From: Arenibacter hampyeongensis
Lineage (GTDB): Bacteria; Bacteroidota; Bacteroidia; Flavobacteriales; Flavobacteriaceae
Direction: 5' to 3'
NCBI RefSeq assembly: GCF_002909255.1
Contig: NZ_PIOB01000003.1
Location: 124,001-188,000, forward strand
Length of the DNA: 64,000 nucleotides
Position 1 is the first letter of the stretch, and the number at the start of each line of letters is the position of its first letter. The notes under the pieces are model-generated. The model searched no databases and was not told where the DNA came from. It saw only the letters and a program-made list of their open reading frames with translations. This document shows positions 53,621 through 61,818 of the stretch, one piece after another. The position numbers and the translations under genes are program-made.

Positions 53621-54079
53621 GTATTCAGTTCCCAGTGGCAGTTGGCAGTCCCTTACACACCAAACTTGCCCGGATTGTTAATCATATATTGTAATAATCT
53701 TCCTATTTCCAAACTTTCATCGATTAGGTCTCGTTTGTCTTCCGCTGATATATATTGACAAGATTCGGCAAATTCCAACCAAACCTGAGTTTCCGAATTT
53801 TCACTATCGGCATCTGTCAACTTGCTGATAAAATGCTTTTCATATCTCCTTTTTCTATATGCCTCCGAAATATTGGCACAAACAGAACGGGAAGATCTTC
53901 TAATTTGGTCTGTCAAAGCATAGGTTTCTTCTTTAGGAAAGGATTTTGACACTTCAAAAATATCCATTGCCAATTGAAATCCTTTTTGATAGGCCAACAA
54001 TTTTTTATACCCCATGCCCTGTAATTTGTAATCCAGCTTCTTAAATCAACTGCCAACTGTAACTGCAAACTGCCAACCA
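53621..54079. mobile_element. Repeat-bounded element carrying a four-helix-bundle gene
   Basis: GTTGGCAGT at 53641-53649 recurs as exact inverted copies at 54049-54057 and 54069-54077. Variants of the same word extend to about 53621 (CAGTTCCCAGTGGCAGTTGG) and fill the gap between the right copies. They enclose one gene, the four-helix-bundle protein. The unit sits between ffh and folD, which are neighbours in many relatives. It looks like an inserted, possibly mobilisable unit without its own transposase. The same end plan is seen in the gene-free element at 1409-1643. Confidence 0.5.
53653..54015 (-). CDS. Four-helix-bundle protein (23S rRNA intervening-sequence type)
   Basis: This 120-residue, all-helical protein matches the S23/IVP family: KKLLAYQKGFQLAMDIFEVS, then SFPKEETYALTDQIRRSSRS and VCANISEAYRKR, TDADSENSETQVWLEFAESC and IGRLLQYMINN. 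The family is related to the Avd protein of diversity-generating retroelements and was first seen in rRNA inserts, but no reverse transcriptase lies nearby. The function is unknown. It is the only gene in the repeat-bounded unit at 53621-54079. Confidence 0.92.
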   Translation of the reverse strand: MGYKKLLAYQKGFQLAMDIFEVSKSFPKEETYALTDQIRRSSRSVCANISEAYRKRRYEKHFISKLTDADSENSETQVWLEFAESCQYISAEDKRDLIDESLEIGRLLQYMINNPGKFGV

Positions 54080-54092
54080 AATAAGAACAATA

Positions 54093-55430
54093 CTACTTCA
54101 TCCCCTTCATAGCACCCATCATTTGCATCATTTTTTTACCTCCGCCACCTTGCATCATTTTCATCATCTTGCTCATTTGGTCAAACTGCTTCAACAATTG
54201 ATTTATCTCCTGAATGCTGGTACCGCTACCCGCGGCTATTCTCTTTTTCCGACTTGCATTTAATTTCGCTGGCGTAGAACGTTCATCAGGTGTCATGGAA
54301 TGTATAATGGCCTCTATATGTTTAAAGGCATCATCATCTATATCCAATCCCTTCAAAGCCTTACCCGCACCCGGGATCATACCCATAAGATCTTTAAGAC
54401 TACCCATCTTTTTTATCTGCTGGATCTGACTTAAAAAATCATCGAAACCAAATTTGTTCTTGGCTATTTTCTTTTGAATTTTCCTTGCTTCCTCTTCATC
54501 AAACTGCTCTTGGGCCCTTTCCACCAATGACACCACATCTCCCATTCCTAGGATCCTCTCCGCCATACGGGAAGGATAGAAGACATCTATAGCGTCCATC
54601 TTTTCTCCGGTACCAATAAATTTAATGGGCTTGTTAACAACCGACTTAATGGAAATTGCAGCTCCACCACGGGTATCCCCATCCAATTTTGTTAGTACAA
54701 CACCATCAAAGTTAAGTACATCGTTAAACGATTTTGCCGTATTAACTGCGTCCTGACCAGTCATGGAGTCGACCACAAATAACGTCTCCTGAGGTTGAAT
54801 GGCTTTATGAATGTTGGCAATTTCAGTCATCATTTGCTCATCCACGGCCAAACGACCCGCTGTATCTATAATAACAACATTAAAACCATTGGCCTTTGCG
54901 TGGGCTATACCTGCCTTGGATATGGCCACAGGATCATTGTTGCCTTTATCGGAAAAAACCTCTACCCCAATCTGCTCACCAACAACATGAAGTTGGTCTA
55001 TGGCCGCTGGTCGGTAAACATCACAGGCTACCAACAAAGGTTTCTTATTCTTTTTAGTTTGAAGAAAATTGGCCAATTTCCCAGAAAAGGTAGTTTTACC
55101 GGAACCTTGCAAACCGGACATTAGGATAATGGAAGGTGTTCCAGACAGATTGATGCCTTCAGCATCACCGCCCATTAGCTCCGTAAGTTCGTCCTTTACC
55201 AATTTCACCATTAATTGGCCCGGCTGAAGGGAGGTTAATACGTCCTGCCCCAATGCCTTTTCCTTGACCTTGTTGGTAAACTCCTTTGCTATTTTAAAGT
55301 TGACATCCGCATCCAAAAGTGCTCTTCGCACTTCCTTTAAGGTTTCCGCAACATTAATCTCCGTAATTTGCCCATGTCCTTTTAGAACATGTAACGCCTT
55401 ATCTAACTTTTCACTTAAATTATCGAACAT
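54093..55430 (-). CDS. ffh: Signal recognition particle protein
   Basis: Ffh binds signal sequences of nascent membrane proteins and carries the ribosome to FtsY. The 445-residue protein has the N domain (to about 90), the G domain with GLQGSGKTTFSGKLA, DTAGRLAVD and TKLDGDTRGG, and the methionine-rich M domain with the RNA-binding segment. Its tail holds MMKMMQGGGGKKMMQMM. It is complete and of normal length. A TAAATTTG element lies 27-34 bases before the ATG. Confidence 0.97.
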   Translation of the reverse strand: MFDNLSEKLDKALHVLKGHGQITEINVAETLKEVRRALLDADVNFKIAKEFTNKVKEKALGQDVLTSLQPGQLMVKLVKDELTELMGGDAEGINLSGTPSIILMSGLQGSGKTTFSGKLANFLQTKKNKKPLLVACDVYRPAAIDQLHVVGEQIGVEVFSDKGNNDPVAISKAGIAHAKANGFNVVIIDTAGRLAVDEQMMTEIANIHKAIQPQETLFVVDSMTGQDAVNTAKSFNDVLNFDGVVLTKLDGDTRGGAAISIKSVVNKPIKFIGTGEKMDAIDVFYPSRMAERILGMGDVVSLVERAQEQFDEEEARKIQKKIAKNKFGFDDFLSQIQQIKKMGSLKDLMGMIPGAGKALKGLDIDDDAFKHIEAIIHSMTPDERSTPAKLNASRKKRIAAGSGTSIQEINQLLKQFDQMSKMMKMMQGGGGKKMMQMMGAMKGMK

Positions 55431-55456
55431 AGTCTTACTGTATTATCAAGAAAGCG

Positions 55457-55464
55457 CAAATTTA
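55457..55464 (-). promoter_or_regulatory. -7 box (TAAATTTG) of the ffh promoter
   Basis: On the - strand TAAATTTG matches TAnnTTTG exactly and gives a leader of about 20 bases before the ffh ATG. The -33 region is weak (TTCAG). Support is therefore partial. Confidence 0.4.
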
Positions 55465-55511
55465 AGAATAACTGCCGTAAGTCTGAAGCCCGAGGTGAAA
55501 AATATAAACGC

Positions 55512-55544
55512 AAAAAAAAGGGCAGCTTCTTAAAGAAGCCACCC
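55512..55544 (-). terminator. Intrinsic terminator of the acidic repeat lipoprotein gene
   Basis: On the - strand GGGTGGCTTCTT and AAGCTGCCC form a stem with a short loop (55520-55544), followed by eight Ts (55512-55519). It lies 26 bases after the stop codon of the lipoprotein gene. Confidence 0.85.
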
Positions 55545-55569
55545 TTTTCCAAAAATTGGGGCAAAATTT

Positions 55570-57330
55570 TTATTTCTTTTCGAAGACCAGGATTTCCGTG
55601 GTGTTATCTCCGCTAATATTTTTCAGCTCAATTCGGCTACTGGAGACAGAAACAATTTTCCAATCGTCCATTAAAACCTGCATAGCAGTTGCCAAGCCAA
55701 AATTAAGATAACATTTCAATTCTCCTTCGCTATCCCTAATTATTCTCCATAGTCCTGGGTAGGTAGGTCCAGTTTCTCCTGTGGTAACATTAACGGCAAG
55801 TTCTGCCTGAAATGCAAAGGTAAATGCCGCGAAATTCTGAGTTTCATCATTGTCACCAACCATATACTTGGCCACTAACCATTCTCCACCCATCAGAATA
55901 TTCCTTATCTCCGGAACATCTCCGTCGTTGGCATTGTTATCACAAACCCTTTCCAGGATAAGTTCATAATTTTCATCTTCTATACTAAACTTCAGGCGTT
56001 TGTCCCTAAGGTCGGATAACAACCACTCAAAACTCACACCAGGCTCGTCACCCATTGTAATTGCCATCACCAAACGTCCTTGTGCATTGGTAGTAATAGC
56101 CCATTGCCCTTCAGAAATATTGGACTCGTTGCTTAAAGTAACCACTCCTTCGGCATGAAAATTAAATTCATATCCTAAAAGTCTATCTACCTCTTCGTTA
56201 TTAAGCTTCACCTTTTTAATGACCCAGCTACATTCCTTTAATATTTCCCTTAAGGTATCAGGCGTATTGTCCACAATATCACATGCCTTTTTCATTATTA
56301 TTTTCTCCCCTTCACCTGCATATAACTTTATCTTACCATAGTCCAAGTCATATACAAACCATTCCAAACTGAAATCGGCCAAAGCTTCAAATTCAAGTTT
56401 CAACAAAACTCTGTTGTCACCAATCCTGGTGCTCCAAGTACCGGTAAGGCTATTACCTATCCTATCTCTCATAACTACCTTACCATCATCAGTAAAGTTC
56501 ATTACATAATCAAAGTATTGATCGCTGTTGTCCAAATTGGCTCTGAACACTTCCCGCACCAACCAAGGACAGGCAACAAGATATTCTTCCAAACGCTCTT
56601 GCGTAAAGTCATTATCATGAAAATCATTATCATCATCCTCATCACATTCACTTTTTGCAGTTTCAATGGCATGGGCCAACTCAGCATTATTGTTCACACT
56701 AATTTTAGTGTCATCATATAATTCCAATGTAATAGGAAAATCAAAACTAAGTAGGTCATCATCACCACGCTCCGCAAAATAGCGTCTTAGTTGCATATCG
56801 TTTTCTACAGTTACATTCCCTGTTTGTTGAAGATTAATATCAAAGGAATAAACCACAATTGGATACACAAAATCTATACACTCAATATCGTCGTCATCCC
56901 CACCTTCAATGCACTCCTTGGCTCTTTCACGCAATTCCTCCCTGTTATTTATCTTAATTTCAGTGTAATCCGATAAGGTTATATTTATAGGAAATACAAT
57001 ATTCACAATATCATCATCAATCTCCACTTCATTAAAAAGTTGCTTTATCAACTTTAAATCCTCAATGGCATCTATTTCAACTTCCAGGCCATTAACATTT
57101 ACTATATAGGGAAAGTTGATTGCAAAACAACTGGCACCATCCACTATATTATCATAGGAACCATCTTTGGAAGAGGTTCTTTGTATAAGTTGTCCAGTAC
57201 TGGAACTTGCCATTATGGCTTCCTGGCTATCTTCTCCAGGCAATTCTTCAAACTCCTCTTGACAAGAGGTGAAATTTAATGCCACTAGAAGTAGGCTCCC
57301 ATACATTAAATAAGACATAAACTTTTTCAT
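55570..57330 (-). CDS. Acidic repeat surface lipoprotein, unknown function
   Basis: This 586-residue lipoprotein has C23 in FTSC. Two repeat blocks are visible. Residues 73-222 hold four similar units of about 42 residues (FPYIVNVNGLEVEID, FPINITLSDYTEIKIN, YPIVVYSFDINLQQT, FPITLELYDDTKISVN), three of them followed by acidic linkers (EIDDDI, GGDDDDIE, CDEDDDNDFHDNDF). Residues 245-586 hold three units starting ACPWLVREV, ECSWVIKKV and GGEWLVAKY that look lipocalin-like. Start 57330 is chosen over an earlier ATG (57375) for its signal peptide. It is divergent from the FecI/FecR/TonB set and may be a metal-binding surface partner of that system. Confidence 0.7.
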   Translation of the reverse strand: MKKFMSYLMYGSLLLVALNFTSCQEEFEELPGEDSQEAIMASSSTGQLIQRTSSKDGSYDNIVDGASCFAINFPYIVNVNGLEVEIDAIEDLKLIKQLFNEVEIDDDIVNIVFPINITLSDYTEIKINNREELRERAKECIEGGDDDDIECIDFVYPIVVYSFDINLQQTGNVTVENDMQLRRYFAERGDDDLLSFDFPITLELYDDTKISVNNNAELAHAIETAKSECDEDDDNDFHDNDFTQERLEEYLVACPWLVREVFRANLDNSDQYFDYVMNFTDDGKVVMRDRIGNSLTGTWSTRIGDNRVLLKLEFEALADFSLEWFVYDLDYGKIKLYAGEGEKIIMKKACDIVDNTPDTLREILKECSWVIKKVKLNNEEVDRLLGYEFNFHAEGVVTLSNESNISEGQWAITTNAQGRLVMAITMGDEPGVSFEWLLSDLRDKRLKFSIEDENYELILERVCDNNANDGDVPEIRNILMGGEWLVAKYMVGDNDETQNFAAFTFAFQAELAVNVTTGETGPTYPGLWRIIRDSEGELKCYLNFGLATAMQVLMDDWKIVSVSSSRIELKNISGDNTTEILVFEKK

Positions 57331-57414
57331 AACGATTTGGTTTTTATTTGTTCGTATATATCTAAAACAACTCACTTTTAAAATACCCTACCCAATATTT
57401 CGTTTTTTTTAAAA

Positions 57415-57422
57415 TATCTTTG
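57415..57422 (+). promoter_or_regulatory. -7 box (TATCTTTG) before the ECF sigma gene
   Basis: TATCTTTG matches the TAnnTTTG consensus and lies 22 bases before the TTG start at 57445. Initiation would give a leader of about 15 bases with AAGAAGG just before the start. No clear -33 TTTG was found, so this could be a chance match. Confidence 0.45.
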
Positions 57423-57444
57423 AAAAAATAAAAAACAAGAAGGA

Positions 57445-57957
57445 TTGAAAGCTATCAAAGAAGAACATGTATGTGAGGATGAAGTTTACGCTTCCATCTT
57501 CAGCACCCATTCCAAAACGGTTTTTAATTACATATATTATAAGTTCGGCAACGAAGAGAAAGCGTATGACGTTGTTCAGGAGGCCTTTATAAAATTATGG
57601 GAGAACTGTTCCAAGGTCGCTCCGGAAAAGGCAAAGTCCTATGTATATACCATTGCCAACAATTTATATCTCAATGTTATAAAGGCCGAAAAGGTTAGAT
57701 TAAAATATGCGCCGGATACCAATGCCGTAGTGCATGAATCCCCTGACTTTATAATGGAGGAACAGGAGTATAAAGAAAAATTGGAGCGGGTGCTTCAGGC
57801 CTTGCCTGAAAACCAGCGCACAACATTTTTACTAAATAGGATCGACGGAAAGAAATATGCTGAAATCGCCGATTTGGAAGGGGTAAGTGTAAAAGCTATT
57901 GAAAAAAGGATGCACTTGGCCTTAAAAACGCTTAGAGATCAAATTGAAGGCATATAA
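57445..57957 (+). CDS. ECF-family RNA polymerase sigma factor (FecI-like)
   Basis: This 170-residue ECF sigma factor has region 2 at about 20-90 (TVFNYIYYKFGNEEKAYDVV, then QEAFIKLWENC and AKSYVYTIANNLYLN) and region 4 at about 115-165 (LERVLQALPENQRTTFLLNR, then KYAEIADLEGVSVKAIEKRM). There is no in-frame ATG before region 2. The TTG at 57445, preceded by AAGAAGG, is the best start. The FecR gene and TonB receptor downstream make this a cell-surface signalling set. Confidence 0.9.
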   Translation: MKAIKEEHVCEDEVYASIFSTHSKTVFNYIYYKFGNEEKAYDVVQEAFIKLWENCSKVAPEKAKSYVYTIANNLYLNVIKAEKVRLKYAPDTNAVVHESPDFIMEEQEYKEKLERVLQALPENQRTTFLLNRIDGKKYAEIADLEGVSVKAIEKRMHLALKTLRDQIEGI

Positions 57958-58158
57958 AGGAGAGAAATGAGAACTAATTAATGAGTAAACGAACTATTTG
58001 GATTGTTTTATGCTTTTAAGGGTTATAAAATTTTCATTTTATCCTGCGGTCCCAATAAGTAATACTCAATGCTAATTTCTCATTACCAATAATAATTGTT
58101 ATTTTAAAAGTAGGGTATTTTAATTTTTGATTGTTATACTTATATAAAGCTAGAAACC

Positions 58159-59067
58159 ATGCAAGAAAATTATTTGGCAAAATGGCTCAACAACGAACTT
58201 TCTGAAGAGGAGGTCGTTAAATTTAAAGAGTCCAAGGAGTACGCCTCGTATGAAAAACTACGTAAGGCCACCGATAATTTGGTTGGCCCGGATTTTGACA
58301 TGGCAAAAGCGTGGGAAGACCTTAACAAGCAAAAGACTTCCAAAGAGAGTAAAGTAGTTAAACTAAATCCTTTTAAGAAGTATTTGAGCGTTGCTGCAGC
58401 CATAGCCTTGATTTTTACGGCCACCTTTTTATATTATGGTACCTTAAACGAAGAAGTTAGCACCCAATATGCAGAAAGGGCAGAAATAGTGCTTCCCGAT
58501 GCATCGGAAGTTCAATTAAATGCGGATTCGCAAATTTCTTACAGTAAAAAGAATTGGGATAACAAACGAAATATAGCACTGAACGGGGAAGCTTTTTTTA
58601 AAGTTGCCAAAGGCAAACGTTTTACGGTGACTACAGACAATGGAACCGTTACGGTATTGGGCACACAGTTCAACGTAGAAAACAGAAAAGGCTATTTCGA
58701 AGTTGCTTGTTATGAAGGCTTGGTAAGTGTTGTCTACAACAAAAAAGAGGTTAAACTTCCTGCTGGAAATTCTTTGGTAGTCATCAATGGTGAAGTGCAG
58801 GCCTTGGAAATTCCAAATATTAAGGAACCATCCTGGATACGCAACGAAAGTAATTTCAAGAGTATTCCATTGAAATATGTCCTGGATGAATTCCAAAGAC
58901 AGTTCAATTTAATGGTCACCACCCAAAATATTGATACCGATCAATTATTTACTGGGTCCTTTAGCAATACCAACAAAGATTTAGCGTTGCAAAGTATAAG
59001 TACTCCTTCTCAAATGAAGTATAAATTAGAGGGGAATAAAGTGCTATTCTATGCTGAAACGCCATAA
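58159..59067 (+). CDS. FecR-family anti-sigma factor
   Basis: This 302-residue inner-membrane protein has a cytoplasmic N-terminus (MQENYLAKWLNNELSEEEVV), one membrane span at about 76-93 (YLSVAAAIALIFTATFLYYG) and a periplasmic FecR domain with RAEIVLPDASEVQLNADSQI, GEAFFKVAKGKRFTV and GTQFNVENRK. A C-terminal DUF4974-like segment (IPLKYVLDEFQRQFN) meets the receptor signal. It holds the sigma factor until the receptor signals. The downstream receptor gene overlaps it by 17 bases. Confidence 0.92.
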   Translation: MQENYLAKWLNNELSEEEVVKFKESKEYASYEKLRKATDNLVGPDFDMAKAWEDLNKQKTSKESKVVKLNPFKKYLSVAAAIALIFTATFLYYGTLNEEVSTQYAERAEIVLPDASEVQLNADSQISYSKKNWDNKRNIALNGEAFFKVAKGKRFTVTTDNGTVTVLGTQFNVENRKGYFEVACYEGLVSVVYNKKEVKLPAGNSLVVINGEVQALEIPNIKEPSWIRNESNFKSIPLKYVLDEFQRQFNLMVTTQNIDTDQLFTGSFSNTNKDLALQSISTPSQMKYKLEGNKVLFYAETP

Positions 59068-61612
59068 ACAATATGTATTTCTTATTGGCCTGTATATATG
59101 TCTAGTTTCTTTCACCACTAGAGCACAGGAAAGCTTTGCTCAAAAAGCAAACCTGATTGGCTATATAGAGGAACTGGAAAGGGAATTTAACATTAAATTC
59201 TCCTATGCAGATGAAGATTTACAACTCTTACAGATAACCGTTCCGGATACCAATTTATTACCTGAAATAATAGAGGAACTACGCAAGGAGACCCAACTAG
59301 AAATCACCAAATTGGATGATCGTTATTTTGCCATATCCAAACCTAACTTCGTGGATATCTGCGCCAATGTAGTTGACAATTTTGAGAATAGCACTATAAT
59401 GAATGCCACCGTGGAAGTTTTGGGCAACAGTGTTTCCCAAATTACAGATTTGGAAGGACGGTTCTATTTAACAGAAGTTCCCAGAAATGCCAATATCGCG
59501 ATTAAACACCTTGGATTTAAAACTAAATATTTAACCGCGGAAGAACTAACAGGAAACAATCCCTGCAAGACCATCTTAATGTCACCCAACTACCAACAAC
59601 TTGAAGAGGTGGTTGTTTATCAGTTCCTAACCACAGGTATAACCAAGGAACCTGATGCCAGCATAGAATTAAATACGGACAAATTTGGAATTTTACCTGG
59701 TCTAATAGAACCAGATGTTCTTCAGACCATACAGGCTTTACCAGGCATTAAGAGTGTTGATGAGACCGTATCCGATATAAACGTAAGAGGAGGTACAAAC
59801 GACCAAAATTTGGTACTGTGGGATGGGATAAAGATGTACCATTCCGGACATTTTTTTGGCCTCATATCCGCTTTTAACCCTAATTTGATAGAAAAGGTAA
59901 ACATTATAAAAAATGGAACAAGCGTTCAATATGGAGATGGGGTGAGCAGTGTTATAAATATTAGAACTAGGAACAATTTAACCGATTCTTTCGTTGGAGG
60001 AGCAGGATTTAATCTATTAAGCGGCGATGTGTACGGACATCTCCCCCTTTCAGAAAAAGTTTCCGTTCAATTTTCAGGAAGACGTTCTACCACAGATTTT
60101 ATAAACACCCCAACCTACAATCGATTTTTTGATAAGGTTTTTCAGGATAGTGAAGTTAAGGACAATGACAACTCATCCGACGACGAAAACATTGTGCGGA
60201 ACGAGGATTTTTACTTTTATGATTTTACAGGCAAATTGCTTTATGACATTAGTGAAAATCAAAAAGTAAGAATAAGCTTTATCAACACCAACAATCACCT
60301 TCAGTACACCGAAAAAACAGAGGATCGCACGGCAACAAGTTTGTTGGACCAATCCAACCTTTCCTTTGGGGGAAGCCTGGAAAGTATATGGAATTCCAAA
60401 TGGAGTACCCATCTAAACCTTTACTACACAAGCTACAACTTGGACTCCCAAAATATTCCTTCGGAATCCCAACAACTTTTTCAAAGTAACCAGGTTTTGG
60501 AAAAGGCCGTAAAGCTAAATACCAATTATAAATTGGGAAAAGGACTTAAATGGCTCAATGGCTATCAATTGAACGAAGTAGGCATCACCAATTATACCCA
60601 AGTTAGCCAACCTCCTTACAAAAGCAATATCAAAGGGGTAATACTTACCCATTCCCTTTTTTCGGAGTTGGATTATGAATCCAATAATAAAAAATTGATA
60701 GCCAGAGGAGGACTTAGATTAAACTACATTAAAAACCTCAAAACCTTTAAAACGTTTGAGAAAATTATCCTTGAGCCTAGATTAAACATCAATTACACCT
60801 TGGCCGATGGTCTTAAGACCGAATTATTGGGAGAGTTCAAAAGTCAGACCACCAACCAAATAATTGACTTGGAGCAGAATTTCCTGGGAATTGAAAAAAG
60901 GCGTTGGATACTATCCGATGACGACATCTTGCCCATAACCAAAAGCAAACAAATATCCTTAGGACTTAACTATGACAAAAACACGCTTTATGTTGGAATT
61001 GAAGGGTTCTACAAAAAGGTGGACGGCATAAGCACCGCTACACAGGGATTTCAAAATCAGGATCAATTTAGTGGCGAAATAGGAAAGTATGATGTTTCCG
61101 GTATCGAATTTTTAATCAACAAAAAAACGGCCACCTATAGCACTTGGTTTAGCTATGCTTATAATACCAACAATTACACTTTTGAGAATATAACCCCTAA
61201 CAAATTCCCCAATAATCTAGACATAAAACACACTATAACTTTTGCTGGAACCTATACCTATAAAAATTTTAGAATGGGCCTTGGCGCAAATTATCATACA
61301 GGAAAACCATACACCAAACCGCAGGAGGGGAACAATTCCATAATACTAAATGTTTTTCCCAACAAAATCAACTACGAGGAGCCTAACAGCAGTAGACTGC
61401 CCTCTTACCTAAGGGCCGATGCTTCAATTATCTATAACTTTAGAATTAGTTCCGGTATAAAATCTTCCGTTGGTGCATCAGTATTGAATATATTGAACAA
61501 AAAAAATATCTTGAACACCTATTACCGGCTGAACGATCAAAACGAAATTGAAACAGTGGAAAGGGTCTCCCTTGGCATTACTCCCAACTTTAGTTTCCGA
61601 ATGAGCTTTTAG
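59051..61612 (+). CDS. FecA-type TonB-dependent receptor with STN domain
   Basis: This 853-residue outer-membrane receptor has a signal peptide (1-25) and an STN signalling domain (about 35-100, LIGYIEELEREFNIKFSYAD). A carboxypeptidase-regulatory-like module follows (about 115-190), then a plug with SDINVRGGTNDQNLVLWDGI and VQYGDGVSSVINIRT, and a barrel ending in FSFRMSF. The STN domain passes a ligand signal to FecR. No SusD gene lies next to it, so the ligand is more likely a small chelate, cofactor or peptide than a glycan. Translation is coupled to fecR by the 17-base overlap. Confidence 0.92.
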   Translation: MLKRHKQYVFLIGLYICLVSFTTRAQESFAQKANLIGYIEELEREFNIKFSYADEDLQLLQITVPDTNLLPEIIEELRKETQLEITKLDDRYFAISKPNFVDICANVVDNFENSTIMNATVEVLGNSVSQITDLEGRFYLTEVPRNANIAIKHLGFKTKYLTAEELTGNNPCKTILMSPNYQQLEEVVVYQFLTTGITKEPDASIELNTDKFGILPGLIEPDVLQTIQALPGIKSVDETVSDINVRGGTNDQNLVLWDGIKMYHSGHFFGLISAFNPNLIEKVNIIKNGTSVQYGDGVSSVINIRTRNNLTDSFVGGAGFNLLSGDVYGHLPLSEKVSVQFSGRRSTTDFINTPTYNRFFDKVFQDSEVKDNDNSSDDENIVRNEDFYFYDFTGKLLYDISENQKVRISFINTNNHLQYTEKTEDRTATSLLDQSNLSFGGSLESIWNSKWSTHLNLYYTSYNLDSQNIPSESQQLFQSNQVLEKAVKLNTNYKLGKGLKWLNGYQLNEVGITNYTQVSQPPYKSNIKGVILTHSLFSELDYESNNKKLIARGGLRLNYIKNLKTFKTFEKIILEPRLNINYTLADGLKTELLGEFKSQTTNQIIDLEQNFLGIEKRRWILSDDDILPITKSKQISLGLNYDKNTLYVGIEGFYKKVDGISTATQGFQNQDQFSGEIGKYDVSGIEFLINKKTATYSTWFSYAYNTNNYTFENITPNKFPNNLDIKHTITFAGTYTYKNFRMGLGANYHTGKPYTKPQEGNNSIILNVFPNKINYEEPNSSRLPSYLRADASIIYNFRISSGIKSSVGASVLNILNKKNILNTYYRLNDQNEIETVERVSLGITPNFSFRMSF

Positions 61613-61770
61613 TGGGTCCATCTCCAAAGTTAAGGCTGTATTGGAATATAGGATCTCACAGTTCGTGTTCTGTTCATTTTTTGCATCGCCCAAAAAACGA
61701 ACCAAAATCCCGATAACTATTGGAAGTAGGCTGATTTTAAATTCCTTTACCTTGGATTATAGCCACAAAA

Positions 61771-61800
61771 AAGCCGGAAGCTTTATAAAACTCCCGGCTT
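61771..61800 (-). terminator. Intrinsic terminator of the DUF1080 gene
   Basis: AAGCCGG (61771-61777) and CCGGCTT (61794-61800) form a seven-base stem. On the - strand it is followed by TTTT. It lies 18 bases beyond the DUF1080 stop codon. Confidence 0.75.
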
Positions 61801-61818
61801 GTATTAATTAAAATCAAA

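Noticed and set aside
53653-54015. Diversity-generating retroelement
   Set aside because: The four-helix-bundle protein is Avd-related, but there is no reverse transcriptase, template repeat or variable repeat in the surroundings.
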